Shown: in pieces, positions 1 to 8,187 of the stretch
Layout of the letters: the number at the start of each line of letters is the position of its first letter
How positions within the stretch are numbered: the stretch's first letter is position 1
Origin: a virus
IMG/VR virus record: IMGVR_UViG_3300032342_000073
Span: 1 to 22,611 of that record
Strand: one strand, 5' to 3'
Length of the DNA: 22,611 nt
Notes under the pieces: generated by a model
Told to the model about the DNA's origin: nothing
What the model saw: only the letters and a program-made list of their open reading frames with translations
Databases searched by the model: none
Position numbers and translations under genes: made by a program

Positions 1-3000
1 GCTGAGTTCGTCCTGCGTCATCACGTCGACGGCGGCGTGGTAGACGTCGCGGTCCCGGTGTCCGAGTACGTCGACGATCACCTGGGCACGGGCCTCGAAC
101 TCCTCACGGCCCTTCCGCGTCGTGGTGTCGGCGTCTCTGTCCCATTCCTTGACGTGCGCCAGAAGGTCGTGCAGGGCGTCGTTGGTGGCTGGGGTGTGGA
201 CGAGGGTATCCAGGCGCCAGCCAAGTTCAGCCTCCAGCGAGGCGAGGTCGTCCTGCTGGAACTTGGTCAGCGGGGCGTCTTTGGCCTCTTCCTCGAGCTT
301 GGCGATGGCGTCTTCGACGTTCGCCAGGCTCATCTCGAAGTGCTCGGGGTTCGGGCGGGCGGAGGCCGGCGCGGGGACGTGCTTCTCGGCCGGTGCCTTC
401 TCGGGCTCCGCTTCGAGATGCATCACGCGGGAGACGGGGATCCAATGCGAGAGCTTCTTGTCCGGTTCGATGGCGACCTTGACGTTGGAATTGTCTCCGT
501 CGAATCGCTGAATCTCTCCGAATCCCTCGTCCACGGAGACCCGGTCCCCGACCTTGAACCCGCCGACCTCCGTGACCTCCGTCTTGATGCCCGTGCGCGT
601 GGGGATGATCTTGGCCTTCGTGAAGGTGACGGTCGGTACGGCTTCGGCAACTGCCGTTTTCGTTTCCGCAATTGCGGCTTTCTGCGTGGTTTCCGTGGTA
701 GGCGCCTCCGCCTGCCCCGGCCGCGCGACGCCGGTCACGTTGTAGACGGTGTCCTCGATGCCGGGGCCGGGCTTGTGATACCAGACCTTCGACGGCGGGC
801 TCCACTTCCAGCCCTGCTTCTTCAGGCCGTCGAGGACAACGGGGGCGGGCTTCTTGGCGAAGCGCAGCTCGAGGTTACCGTTCGCCGCTCTGCGACGGAC
901 GCTGGCCTTTGGCCCCTCCTGCCATGAATCGTCTGGAGGGAAGGCGCCGAACGATGTGCCGGTCGCGGTGGGCGCTGTTGGTGCCTGTCGGACCGTGTCG
1001 GTGCCTGTCGGTTCGGTCTGGGCCGACACTGGAGCGGGCGCTGCGGGTTCCTCGGGCATCCCGCCAATCTCGCGCAGGCGGGCCTCGACGGGGGCGAGGT
1101 CGGCGCGGAAGCCTGCCATCTGGTCACGGCGGGCTCGCACCATCGCGCCCTGCTGCGCGTTCGCGGGCTGCTTGGCGACCCACTGTTCGCCGTTGTCGAT
1201 CTCGCGGAGCAGATACATACGGCGAAGCCTGAGTTTGGCCGCTTCGGCGGCAGCGCCCTCTCCTTCCGCCGGCTTCCCCGCCTCGACATGCGCCTGAGTC
1301 GTTACCTCGGCGAGATGGTCGCGGGCCTCTTGGATGGCGTCAGCGCGGGCGGCCGGGGTCTCGTGCTCCGCGTTGATGACGTCCGCGAACTCCTGCCGCG
1401 CCGTCTCGATGCGGGCCGCGCCCTCGGCGGTGGCCTTGCGGGCGCCGACGTTGGGGCCTAGCTCGGCGGGCGCCGCTTCCGCCTTCTCTTCCTTCGGTAT
1501 CAGCCCGGCCTCCTGCATGAGGCGCTTCATCTCGGCCTTGGCCGCGGCCTTCTCGTCCGGTGTGGCGGCCGGCGCTTCGACCGCTGGCGTCGGTTGTCCG
1601 GCGGTGGCTGGAGTGGGTTTCGGCGTCCGCATCGCCGCCTTGACGGACTTCACGAACCTGTTTTCCGCGCTCTCTAGATCGCTTCGCCCTGCCATCTTGA
1701 AGTCGTCCTCAACCGCCTCGCGGAAGCGATCAAGCGCAGACTGAAGCGACTCCGGGGCTTTCCCTTCTCCGACGAGCGTATCTACCGCATCTGCGAGGTC
1801 GCGCACGGTCGGTAGTTGGCCCGTGCCGTCGTACTGCTCCCAGGCGTCGGCTAATGAGGCGATGGGCTGTTCGGCCTTGGCCGCGGCTTCATCTCGGAAC
1901 ATCGCCTCCATGTCACCCGCACCGAACAGGCTGGTCGGTGGTTCAGGTTGTCCGGCGGTGGCGGTCAAACCTTCGGCCGCCGCAGGGACGGGCGGCGGGG
2001 GCGGGACCACTGCTGTCCGAACCTCGGACCTGTCTTGTCCGGTCGGGACAGGGGTTGTCTGAGGTGGTGCCACCACCGCGCCTTGTTCGGCGACAGCGCG
2101 CGCCCGGTCAGCCAGGACCGCCGGCAACGACGCCGCCGGCACCCCACGGTGCCCGAGTTCGGCGATGAGGAGTTGGGCGTCAAGCCCTCCCCGCTTTGCG
2201 GGTTTGATGGCCGCCAGATCGGTAAGGAGGGCATCGGTGCTCGCCGCACGGTAGTCGATCCCCAGGACCTCGCCGGGGGTCTTCGAGGCTTCCGGCGCGA
2301 TCGACACCTCCGCGACGGTGCGCGACTTCGGCCAGCCGCCCAGGTCATGCGATGGAGTTGTCGCCCCGAGTTCCATCTGACGTCCGCCGAAGGACTCCAA
2401 CTGCGAGACCAGCGTGCCGACCCGGGCGACCTCTGCCGCCGAGGCGCCAGCCTCACGCAACCCTTGGTAGACTTTGTTCGCCCCGCCCACCGCGACGAAC
2501 GTGGCCGCGAGGTTCTGCACGAACCGCTTGGTGGCAGGCGAGGCTCCGGCGGCGTCGGCCGCCACGCCAGCGGCGAGAGAGGCCGCGTAGGTGGCCGCCA
2601 GGGCCACGGCCGTCGGCCCGGCGCTCATCAGCATCCCGGCGACGGCGAGAGGCGTGGCGGCCCCGCCAAGGCCCTCCATCGTCTCCGAGAGCGCGTTCAT
2701 CGTCTGCTCGGGATGCGGCGTGGCAACCTGGCCGAGTGGGCCTCCACGCAGGACGAACCCCGATTGCCCGCCTTCGATGACGCCCTTCCCGATCTTCTGG
2801 ACGCCTTCGATGGTCGTGGCGGCGAGACCCGGGGGGCCGGCCGCTTCCTGCATCTCCCCGACGTTGTACGGGTCGGTCGCTACGTCGCGGAGCGTGGCGT
2901 TCGTGCGGGCCACCGCCGAGAGTGGCGCCGGCGTCGGCGCGTGGCTCGGGACCGGCGCGATACGATCGAGCCCCACGAACCGCGGCGGGTTGAACGGCGT

Positions 3001-3573
3001 CGGAGTGCGAGCGGCCAGCGTCGAGAGGGCATCGTGCGCCGGCTTCCAGACGAGGCCCGGGTCCACCGGAGCGGGCGGCACCGCCTCCCCGGGCTGGTAG
3101 ACCTTCACGCTGCCTGGGTCAGTCACGCCTCGGGCGACCATTGGCACAGTCGGGCGCGACCCCTCCGGCGTCGCGGCCAAGTCGGCCGCGGCCTGGGGTT
3201 CCCATCCGACGTCGACGAGGTCTTGGAAGTCGCCCCGTGGCATGTTCGGTACGCGGGCGCCGGTGATGGTGTTGAATCCTCCGGCTATCTCGTTGGGGTG
3301 GCCCGGAAGTTTGAAGTCCGACGGCCAATGCCCGGAGGCATCGGGCCCGGTCACGCCGGCCGCTCGTGCCGCTTCGTAGTTGTAGACCTCGGGCTCGTGG
3401 CTGGCGATCGGAGCCGGAACCTCAGCCATCGTCTCCCGCTGCCGGAGGAATCCCAACGCCGAGGAACGCCAGTCGCCAGGCGTCGGTTCGGGCGTCAACG
3501 ACTCGGCGAGCGGCGATTCGACCTGCAGCCGGCTGTCGAGAAACGAACGAGCGGAGGTGCGCCAGTCGGGCAT
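1..3573 (-). CDS. Very large polyvalent/ejection-type protein, partial (left end cut)
   Basis: An open frame of 1191 codons runs from ATG 3573 to the left edge without a stop, so the C-terminus is missing. The start lies 4 bases after the stop of the upstream gene, with GGGG at a suitable distance. Residues 3-12 and 34-43 repeat the pattern DWR(S/T)SAxxFL. Residues about 81-93 (GHWPSDFKLPGHP) match a motif I associate with internal virion proteins of phages. Residues 306-343 are an Ala/Gly/Leu-rich hydrophobic stretch that could insert in a membrane. Pro-rich linkers and charged helices follow. Residues 898-934 (LELRF..KP...LDGLKKQGWKW....VWYH) resemble a small domain seen in polyvalent proteins and near antirestriction modules. 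Residues 1006-1050 look like an SH3/KOW-type barrel. By position it corresponds to the last ejection protein (gp16 place). Delivery into the host with DNA is inference; the enzymatic role, if any, may lie outside the window. Confidence 0.85.
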   Translation of the reverse strand, partial: MPDWRTSARSFLDSRLQVESPLAESLTPEPTPGDWRSSALGFLRQRETMAEVPAPIASHEPEVYNYEAARAAGVTGPDASGHWPSDFKLPGHPNEIAGGFNTITGARVPNMPRGDFQDLVDVGWEPQAAADLAATPEGSRPTVPMVARGVTDPGSVKVYQPGEAVPPAPVDPGLVWKPAHDALSTLAARTPTPFNPPRFVGLDRIAPVPSHAPTPAPLSAVARTNATLRDVATDPYNVGEMQEAAGPPGLAATTIEGVQKIGKGVIEGGQSGFVLRGGPLGQVATPHPEQTMNALSETMEGLGGAATPLAVAGMLMSAGPTAVALAATYAASLAAGVAADAAGASPATKRFVQNLAATFVAVGGANKVYQGLREAGASAAEVARVGTLVSQLESFGGRQMELGATTPSHDLGGWPKSRTVAEVSIAPEASKTPGEVLGIDYRAASTDALLTDLAAIKPAKRGGLDAQLLIAELGHRGVPAASLPAVLADRARAVAEQGAVVAPPQTTPVPTGQDRSEVRTAVVPPPPPVPAAAEGLTATAGQPEPPTSLFGAGDMEAMFRDEAAAKAEQPIASLADAWEQYDGTGQLPTVRDLADAVDTLVGEGKAPESLQSALDRFREAVEDDFKMAGRSDLESAENRFVKSVKAAMRTPKPTPATAGQPTPAVEAPAATPDEKAAAKAEMKRLMQEAGLIPKEEKAEAAPAELGPNVGARKATAEGAARIETARQEFADVINAEHETPAARADAIQEARDHLAEVTTQAHVEAGKPAEGEGAAAEAAKLRLRRMYLLREIDNGEQWVAKQPANAQQGAMVRARRDQMAGFRADLAPVEARLREIGGMPEEPAAPAPVSAQTEPTGTDTVRQAPTAPTATGTSFGAFPPDDSWQEGPKASVRRRAANGNLELRFAKKPAPVVLDGLKKQGWKWSPPSKVWYHKPGPGIEDTVYNVTGVARPGQAEAPTTETTQKAAIAETKTAVAEAVPTVTFTKAKIIPTRTGIKTEVTEVGGFKVGDRVSVDEGFGEIQRFDGDNSNVKVAIEPDKKLSHWIPVSRVMHLEAEPEKAPAEKHVPAPASARPNPEHFEMSLANVEDAIAKLEEEAKDAPLTKFQQDDLASLEAELGWRLDTLVHTPATNDALHDLLAHVKEWDRDADTTTRKGREEFEARAQVIVDVLGHRDRDVYHAAVDVMTQDELS
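1592..1962. repeat. Pair of identical 17-bp direct repeats inside the large protein gene
   Basis: The plus-strand word ggttgtccggcggtggc occurs at 1592-1608 and again at 1946-1962. On the coding strand both copies are read in the same frame and encode ATAGQP, each within a Pro/Ala-rich linker. The repeats probably arose by duplication within the low-complexity linker and have no visible regulatory role. The feature span covers both copies and the unique sequence between them. Confidence 0.6.
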
Positions 3574-3577
3574 CCGT

Positions 3578-5038
3578 TTACCCCGCGAGCAGTCGACGGA
3601 GTTCGGCGAGACGCTGCGCGTAGAGGGGCGACTTGACCTGTCCCTGGCGCTCGAGGCCCTGAATCTCGGCCATCAACGCCTCGACACGCGCCTGCAGCGC
3701 CGCGTCGTTGGTCGGCCCGACCGCGGGCCCCGGCGGCACCGCTGGTGTCGGGGCGACGGCCGGCGGCGGCACACTGGCCGGAGCGGTCACGGGTCCATGT
3801 GAGGCGACGGCTGGCGGGAGCGCCACCGCCGCGGGCTTCGTCAACGCCGACAGGGGCGGGGCCAGGCCAGAGTTGACGGGCGCCTTGAGTTCCATCGTGC
3901 CCGGCAACCGCTTGCCCGAGAGCGGATCGTATCCAGGCGACGCCTGCGGCCAGTAGACGTCGATGGCCTTTTGCAGTTCGAGCCCACTCATGTTGGGATG
4001 GTCCCGTTGCAGGTCCGGCGTTGCTCGCGCCAACTCCGCCTCGGCCTGGTCGCGGCTGTAGCCGCGGTTCCGCATGTCGGTCAGGTAGCGGTCGACACCG
4101 ACGGGGAACTTCGGGTTGTCCTTGAACGGGGTCCCGGCTCCCGCGGCGTCCGGCTTGCGCTGCGCGGCGCTATAGGCCGAGATTAGCGCGGCACTATCCT
4201 TCACGGTTTTTGGTTCGCCGTGTTCCTGCTCCCACCCGTGGTAGAACACCGCGAACTCTGACGTCGGGGCCTTCGCCTCATCAAGGACCTTCAAGGCTGC
4301 CGCCCTCTCCTGCTCCGTCTGCGGGCCGAACGTCGGCGTGAACGTCGGCATGAGCGACTTGCCGCCGACCATCTCGGCCAGTCGTGTACTCGCGGCGATC
4401 CGTTGATCCAAGTCGGCCTGATCCGTGACGGGGGTGGCCCACACCTGAGCACCAGCCTTCAAGGCATACGGGAGGGATTTGAGTGCATCGAGCGCCCGAG
4501 CCTGGGCCTTGTCCTTCTCCTCCTGCCGGTCCTTCAGATACTTGCTGGTCATCTCCGGGTCGACGGCCATCCCCTGACTCCGCACTTCCTCGGGGTTGTC
4601 CTCACCGTACACACCGATCAACGCACCCACCTGTTGCTTGTTGGACTGGTTGATCTGGTCCTGGCCCATCTTGGCGTAGGCGGCCGATTCCTTTTCAAAG
4701 CCCGCGTCCGCAAACACCTTGGCTCGCGCCATCAGCGGCAGACCGGCTGTGGTCTTCGTCAAGACATCGACCCGCGCCGCGTCGTTTTCCTCGCGGGTCA
4801 AACGGACGGTCTGCGCCTCACGCAGCTTGCGTTCCGGCTCGCCAGCCTGGTACTTGACAAGATCGGACATCGTGCGCCCGGTCGTGTCGATGAGGTTGCC
4901 CCACAGGTACGCGTTCGCGGCGCCCTGCTGGTTGGCCGCGTTCGCGGCGATGGCACCGCGAGACCGGATGAGGTCCGACATCCTCGCTGCAGAGGCGTCA
5001 TTGCGATACGCCGGCCGAACATAGGGAATTGAGGCCAT
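3578..5038 (-). CDS. Putative internal virion / DNA-ejection protein (486 aa)
   Basis: The gene starts at ATG 5038 in a TAATG overlap with the preceding stop, so it is translationally coupled to its neighbour. Residues 1-330 are mainly helical and charged, rich in Ala, Gln and Asp, without a signal peptide. Residues about 385-445 form a long Pro/Ala/Val linker, and the last 40 residues form a helical pair with regular Leu (LQARVEALMAEIQGLE, then LAELRRLLAG) that may be a coiled-coil oligomerisation element. No enzyme motif was recognised. Its place directly before the very large last protein and after the tail-neck genes matches the ejection-protein block of P22-like phages (gp7, gp20, gp16). 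I infer that it is packaged in the head and expelled at infection. The family is not identified, so the role rests on position and composition. Confidence 0.8.
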   Translation of the reverse strand: MASIPYVRPAYRNDASAARMSDLIRSRGAIAANAANQQGAANAYLWGNLIDTTGRTMSDLVKYQAGEPERKLREAQTVRLTREENDAARVDVLTKTTAGLPLMARAKVFADAGFEKESAAYAKMGQDQINQSNKQQVGALIGVYGEDNPEEVRSQGMAVDPEMTSKYLKDRQEEKDKAQARALDALKSLPYALKAGAQVWATPVTDQADLDQRIAASTRLAEMVGGKSLMPTFTPTFGPQTEQERAAALKVLDEAKAPTSEFAVFYHGWEQEHGEPKTVKDSAALISAYSAAQRKPDAAGAGTPFKDNPKFPVGVDRYLTDMRNRGYSRDQAEAELARATPDLQRDHPNMSGLELQKAIDVYWPQASPGYDPLSGKRLPGTMELKAPVNSGLAPPLSALTKPAAVALPPAVASHGPVTAPASVPPPAVAPTPAVPPGPAVGPTNDAALQARVEALMAEIQGLERQGQVKSPLYAQRLAELRRLLAG

Positions 5039-6144
5039 TAGGTTGATGCTCCTAGTTCTGCCATCCAGCGGCGGCGTTCCTCGGCCATAACCTCACGCTT
5101 CCAGGCGTCGCTTTCTGCCGCCACCGCCTTGCGATAGACGTCATCGGTGCTATACACCGTTTTCCGGAAGTCGTCATCGGCCATGAACACCATCCGTCGA
5201 TACGTGTCATCGCGGTTGTAGAGCTCCTTTTGCCAGTCCCGATCGAAGGTGAGCTCTGCGGCACGCTGGTCGTTCGCGGTCTTGGTCTGCCAGCCCAGGA
5301 GACTCGGCGAGTACTCGGCCTCTGACCCGGCGAAGGCGCGGTCCCACGCGGAGCGGCCCTCCCCCGCGTTGCGGTCCCACGCGGCGCCCTTCCGGGACTC
5401 AGCGGCTGCGTACTCCTTGGCCGCCATGTCCTGCCCGTAGGCGACGAGGTCCTTGAGCGTGCCTCCCGTTCTGAGGACCCCTTTAGCCGCAGCCGCGCCT
5501 TCGAGGGCTTTCTTGCCCTCGCCGAATCGGAAGGCGTAGCTCGGGTCGCTGGAGAGTTCGTCCGCCGTGAGCGTCCCGTAGGGTGTTGCCGGGGTATAGG
5601 TCGGTGCGGTGTAGGCCGGTGGCGCCACAGCAACCGGGGCCGCGAACATGGACGACGTCGATGGCGCGAGCGACTCGGGAAGCACCACCGGCGCCTCGGC
5701 TCCAGCCGTGGCCGGTGTCGTGACGGACGCCGGCGTGCTCGCAACGGGCGAGGTCCAGGCGGGTGCGGCCGGCTGTGCCACGGGTGGAGGAACGGAGACC
5801 GGCGCGGGCGTGGTCGCTAACGTGGGCGTCGACGGCGAGGTCGGAACTCCCGTGGGTAGCGTTTGGTCGGGGCCGATGTCGTTCGGATCCCAGTACAGTT
5901 GGCCGTCACCGCCCACCTTCCACCGGCCCGGCTGCCCGGACACGTTGATCTGACGTGGGGAGGGGGCCGGCGACGGCGCGGGCACGGGGGCCGGTCCTGG
6001 CGCGGGCGTCGGCGCCGGCGCGGGAATAGGATCGGGGACGGGCCCTGGTGCGGCCGACGCACCGCTAAAGGCTTCGCCAAACTCGTCTTCCGTGAGGGGT
6101 CGCCCGAGCGCGTTGCTGAGGTCGTCGTAGGGATAGGCTTGCAT
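5038..6144 (-). CDS. Putative ejection/internal virion protein with hendecad repeats (368 aa)
   Basis: ATG 6144 follows a GAGG about nine bases upstream and 5 bases after the previous stop. Residues 33-63 are an almost pure Pro/Ala tract, and residues 100-190 are Pro/Thr/Ala-rich and probably disordered. Residues 200-246 (DPSYAFRFGEGKKALE, then KGVLRTGGTLKDLVAYGQD) match a domain I have seen repeatedly in podovirus virion proteins, although I know no established function for it. Residues 245-360 are helical and highly charged with an aromatic residue every 11 positions: Y245, W256, W267, Y278, F300, then W304, Y315, F326, Y337, W348. Such hendecads favour long straight helical bundles. The neighbours and composition suggest an ejected protein forming part of a conduit, but that is inference. 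Confidence 0.82.
   Translation of the reverse strand: MQAYPYDDLSNALGRPLTEDEFGEAFSGASAAPGPVPDPIPAPAPTPAPGPAPVPAPSPAPSPRQINVSGQPGRWKVGGDGQLYWDPNDIGPDQTLPTGVPTSPSTPTLATTPAPVSVPPPVAQPAAPAWTSPVASTPASVTTPATAGAEAPVVLPESLAPSTSSMFAAPVAVAPPAYTAPTYTPATPYGTLTADELSSDPSYAFRFGEGKKALEGAAAAKGVLRTGGTLKDLVAYGQDMAAKEYAAAESRKGAAWDRNAGEGRSAWDRAFAGSEAEYSPSLLGWQTKTANDQRAAELTFDRDWQKELYNRDDTYRRMVFMADDDFRKTVYSTDDVYRKAVAAESDAWKREVMAEERRRWMAELGAST
5065..5235 (-). repeat. Five tandem 33-bp (11-codon) repeat units
   Basis: The 3' end of the 368-residue gene is built from degenerate 33-bp units. The encoded units are LYNRDDTYRRM, VFMADDDFRKT, VYSTDDVYRKA, VAAESDAWKRE and VMAEERRRWMA. Three of them share a GATGAC core at the DNA level followed by an aromatic codon and two basic codons. 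This is a tandem internal duplication that has diverged while keeping its period. Confidence 0.7.
5956..6048 (-). repeat. Low-complexity Pro/Ala codon tract
   Basis: Residues 33-63 of the 368-residue protein are built from alternating Pro and Ala with a few Gly, Val and Ser. The DNA is a run of related GCG/CCG/GCC triplets. Tracts of this kind act as stiff extended linkers and change length easily by slippage. No other function is visible. Confidence 0.6.
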
Positions 6145-6149
6145 CGTGA

Positions 6150-7034
6150 CTACCTCTTCATCGCCGGCAGGGCCAGCGTGCTCAACGACGTGGGCGTCGG
6201 ACTCTGCACGAGGAGACGATAGGCGTCTTCCGACATCCCTTGGTACGGATTCGTCGACGCGAATTGTGGCGCGGAGCCGTAGTCCCGTGGCGTGTAGGCC
6301 AGACCCGGGACGCTCACGGCGCTCGGAAGGGCCGTGGTGGAATCCGTCGCGGTCGTCTCAGGAACGTAACCAGGCCCCCCGGCTGGCTGCCAGGTCGGCG
6401 ACCACAGTCCCGCGCCGGACCCGCCGAAGACATCGAAGGTGCTGATCCCCTCAAATGCCGGATCCAAGGTGCCGCCGATGACGAGCTTGTCGCCACTCAA
6501 CGTGGCGTTCTTGAAGTAGCCGCTCGGATCGGCGCGCAACATCGCCAGCATCTGTTCGCGCTGCGACGGGTCGGTCGTATCGAAGTTCGACGCGATCCTG
6601 GCGAAGTTGTACTTGGGCGTGCGGTGTGTGAGGTCCGCGAGCTTCCCCGCGTCCCACGACGTTGACTTCCCCGCGTACTTGCCGACCGGGACGTCTCCAG
6701 TCGCCATCCCCGATGACCCGGCCGCAGACTGGGAGGTTACGAGACCGGCCCACGTCGAATCGTCGACGGTTTTCACGACGCCGCCGTGCGCTTTGACGTA
6801 GGTAGTGGCGGACGCGACCTCACCCGGCTGAAGCCACCGATAGTTGCCGTGCTCGAAGAGCATGGCCCCGCCCGCGGCGTTCGTGTAGAGGGTCGGCACC
6901 GCCGGTTTCGCGGCCTGCGTCCGTGCTTGCTCGGCCCCCAGGTCGTAGCCATAACCGGCCGTCGGGTCGTCGGGGGTGGTGGACGCGCCAACCTGATTCC
7001 AGAACGTCGGCACCGCCGTATCGGCTTGGATCAT
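6150..7034 (-). CDS. Virion-associated protein of unknown function (294 aa)
   Basis: The start codon overlaps the previous stop as ATGA at 7031-7034, indicating coupled translation with the 256-residue protein. The protein is rich in Gly, Ala, Thr and Ser, has no signal peptide or membrane segment and no motif that I recognise. Residues about 60-75 (HGNYRWLQPGEV) and 140-180 (RIASNFDTTDPSQREQMLAML) are the best-ordered stretches. The C-terminal third is Pro/Ser/Thr-rich, ending in a helix-like segment. It lies in the middle of the ejection-type block and is probably a virion component. A tail-tip or plug role would also fit the position. Function is not assignable from sequence. Confidence 0.8.
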   Translation of the reverse strand: MIQADTAVPTFWNQVGASTTPDDPTAGYGYDLGAEQARTQAAKPAVPTLYTNAAGGAMLFEHGNYRWLQPGEVASATTYVKAHGGVVKTVDDSTWAGLVTSQSAAGSSGMATGDVPVGKYAGKSTSWDAGKLADLTHRTPKYNFARIASNFDTTDPSQREQMLAMLRADPSGYFKNATLSGDKLVIGGTLDPAFEGISTFDVFGGSGAGLWSPTWQPAGGPGYVPETTATDSTTALPSAVSVPGLAYTPRDYGSAPQFASTNPYQGMSEDAYRLLVQSPTPTSLSTLALPAMKR

Positions 7035-7801
7035 GACTGGTACACCTGCGCCCTTCTCGACCGCGCCAACGCACTCAGGGAGGCCCCGCCTCTGCCCGCC
7101 CGCACCAGGGCCGCGACCTGTCCAGGGGTCAACGCGCCCATCACGGCCGGGCGTGGTGCCGCGAGACCCTGGTACGCGGCCGACGCCATACTTGGCGCCG
7201 TCGCGGCCGTGGCGGCCGGCGCGTCAATGACGGTCGGCTCTGGCGCCGAGGTCGGCGGAAGAAGCTGCGGGTTATCAAGAAATGAACGGTCCGTGGTGTC
7301 GGTGGTTTCCGCCGTGGTCGTGGCTTTGGACGTGCCCGCGGTCACGGGGTCTCCCGCTTTCCAGTCTTTCGGCATCGTGTCGAGGAGTGGCGCGGGCGAC
7401 GCCGCCTGAGCTGGTGGTCCGGCCACACCGGACAGCGTGGCGAGTTGCGCGAGAGCGCCGACGCCGGCCGCTCGGTACGGGGCCATCTGTGACTGGCGGT
7501 CGGTGTACTTCTGCTTGGCCAGCGCGAACTCCGCCTGACGGATGGCGAGCGTATCGCCGTACTGCGTCTCTTCTTTGGCCTGCTCGGCGTCCCATTGGGC
7601 TTTGGCTTCGGTCTGTTCCCGTTCCCATTCGGCCCTGGCCTCGGCGGCCTGTTCTTTCTCGAAGGCCAATTGGTCGGCATTCGCGGACAGTTGCACGTCG
7701 GCCGCTCGCTTAGAGGACCCGGACTCCGACCTCGCAGCCACCACACTCGCCGTGGTTTTAGCCGCCGCGGTTATTATTGCGGCGACAACGATTGCTGGCA
7801 T
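7031..7801 (-). CDS. Putative ejection/internal virion protein, coiled-coil (256 aa)
   Basis: The frame is open upstream of 7801, but ATG 7801 has a strong AGGAGG a few bases upstream and gives the compact start MPAIVVAA; it overlaps the end of the acetyltransferase gene by 28 bases. Residues 1-22 are hydrophobic and Ala-rich, either an amphipathic helix or a membrane-seeking segment. Residues 36-108 are a charged helix with aromatic residues at F47, W59, W70, Y81 and F92, mostly 11 apart. PYRAAGVGALAQL (108-120) resembles a motif common after such helices in phage virion proteins. The remainder is Pro/Ala/Thr-rich with a basic C-terminal helix. By position and composition it would be the first ejection protein of the block (gp7/gp20 place). 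The assignment is inference. Confidence 0.82.
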   Translation of the reverse strand: MPAIVVAAIITAAAKTTASVVAARSESGSSKRAADVQLSANADQLAFEKEQAAEARAEWEREQTEAKAQWDAEQAKEETQYGDTLAIRQAEFALAKQKYTDRQSQMAPYRAAGVGALAQLATLSGVAGPPAQAASPAPLLDTMPKDWKAGDPVTAGTSKATTTAETTDTTDRSFLDNPQLLPPTSAPEPTVIDAPAATAATAPSMASAAYQGLAAPRPAVMGALTPGQVAALVRAGRGGASLSALARSRRAQVYQS

Positions 7802-8187
7802 GATGCCTCCTCTTGGTCGAACGCCATCGGCAGGGCAAAGGCTGTTCCTGGCACCTCGACACCCCCGAACTTCTGACTCAGCGCCCGGACGTGGTCGGTC
7901 GTCGCATTCGTCAATACCGCCCGCACGTGCCAGTCCTTCGCAATACGCTGCATCCCACGAATCAACCGATAGCCGATGCCTGGCGAGTGGCGTCGGTCGG
8001 GCGCGATCCAGAGACACTCTGCATGCACAACACGGAGGGCCATCCACACCCCGACAATCTGCCCTTCCTGTTCCACCACAAGCACGCGCGTGTTGACCGG
8101 GTCCAGGTTCTGCCACACCTCCGCCGCCTCGGTGCCGGCAAGTCTCGGCCATTCGTCCGGCGGTAAGAGGTGTGCAAAATAGCTCAT
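7774..8187 (-). CDS. GNAT-like N-acetyltransferase (137 aa)
   Basis: The fold is suggested by the ordered elements RVLVVEQEGQIVGVW (34-48), then a beta strand HAECLWIAP (55-63), the acetyl-CoA loop region RRHSPGIGYRLIRGM (65-79), and a second strand and helix RAVLTNATTDHVRALSQKFGG (89-109). The usual Q/RxxGxG/A loop is seen as HxxGxG (H67, G70, G72), so the first position is atypical. The ATG overlaps the previous stop as ATGA at 8184-8187 with GGAG seven bases upstream. GNAT enzymes move an acetyl group from acetyl-CoA to an amine. The substrate here cannot be read from sequence; a virion protein or a host protein are both possible. Similar proteins occur in the tail regions of other phages, as I recall. 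Confidence 0.8.
   Translation of the reverse strand: MSYFAHLLPPDEWPRLAGTEAAEVWQNLDPVNTRVLVVEQEGQIVGVWMALRVVHAECLWIAPDRRHSPGIGYRLIRGMQRIAKDWHVRAVLTNATTDHVRALSQKFGGVEVPGTAFALPMAFDQEEASCQQSLSPQ

Noticed and set aside
1948-3636. Long plus-strand open frame of 562 codons
   Set aside because: It lies opposite the large minus-strand gene. Its translation is Arg/Gly-rich without domain patterns, as expected for the shadow of a GC-rich gene with G/C in third positions.
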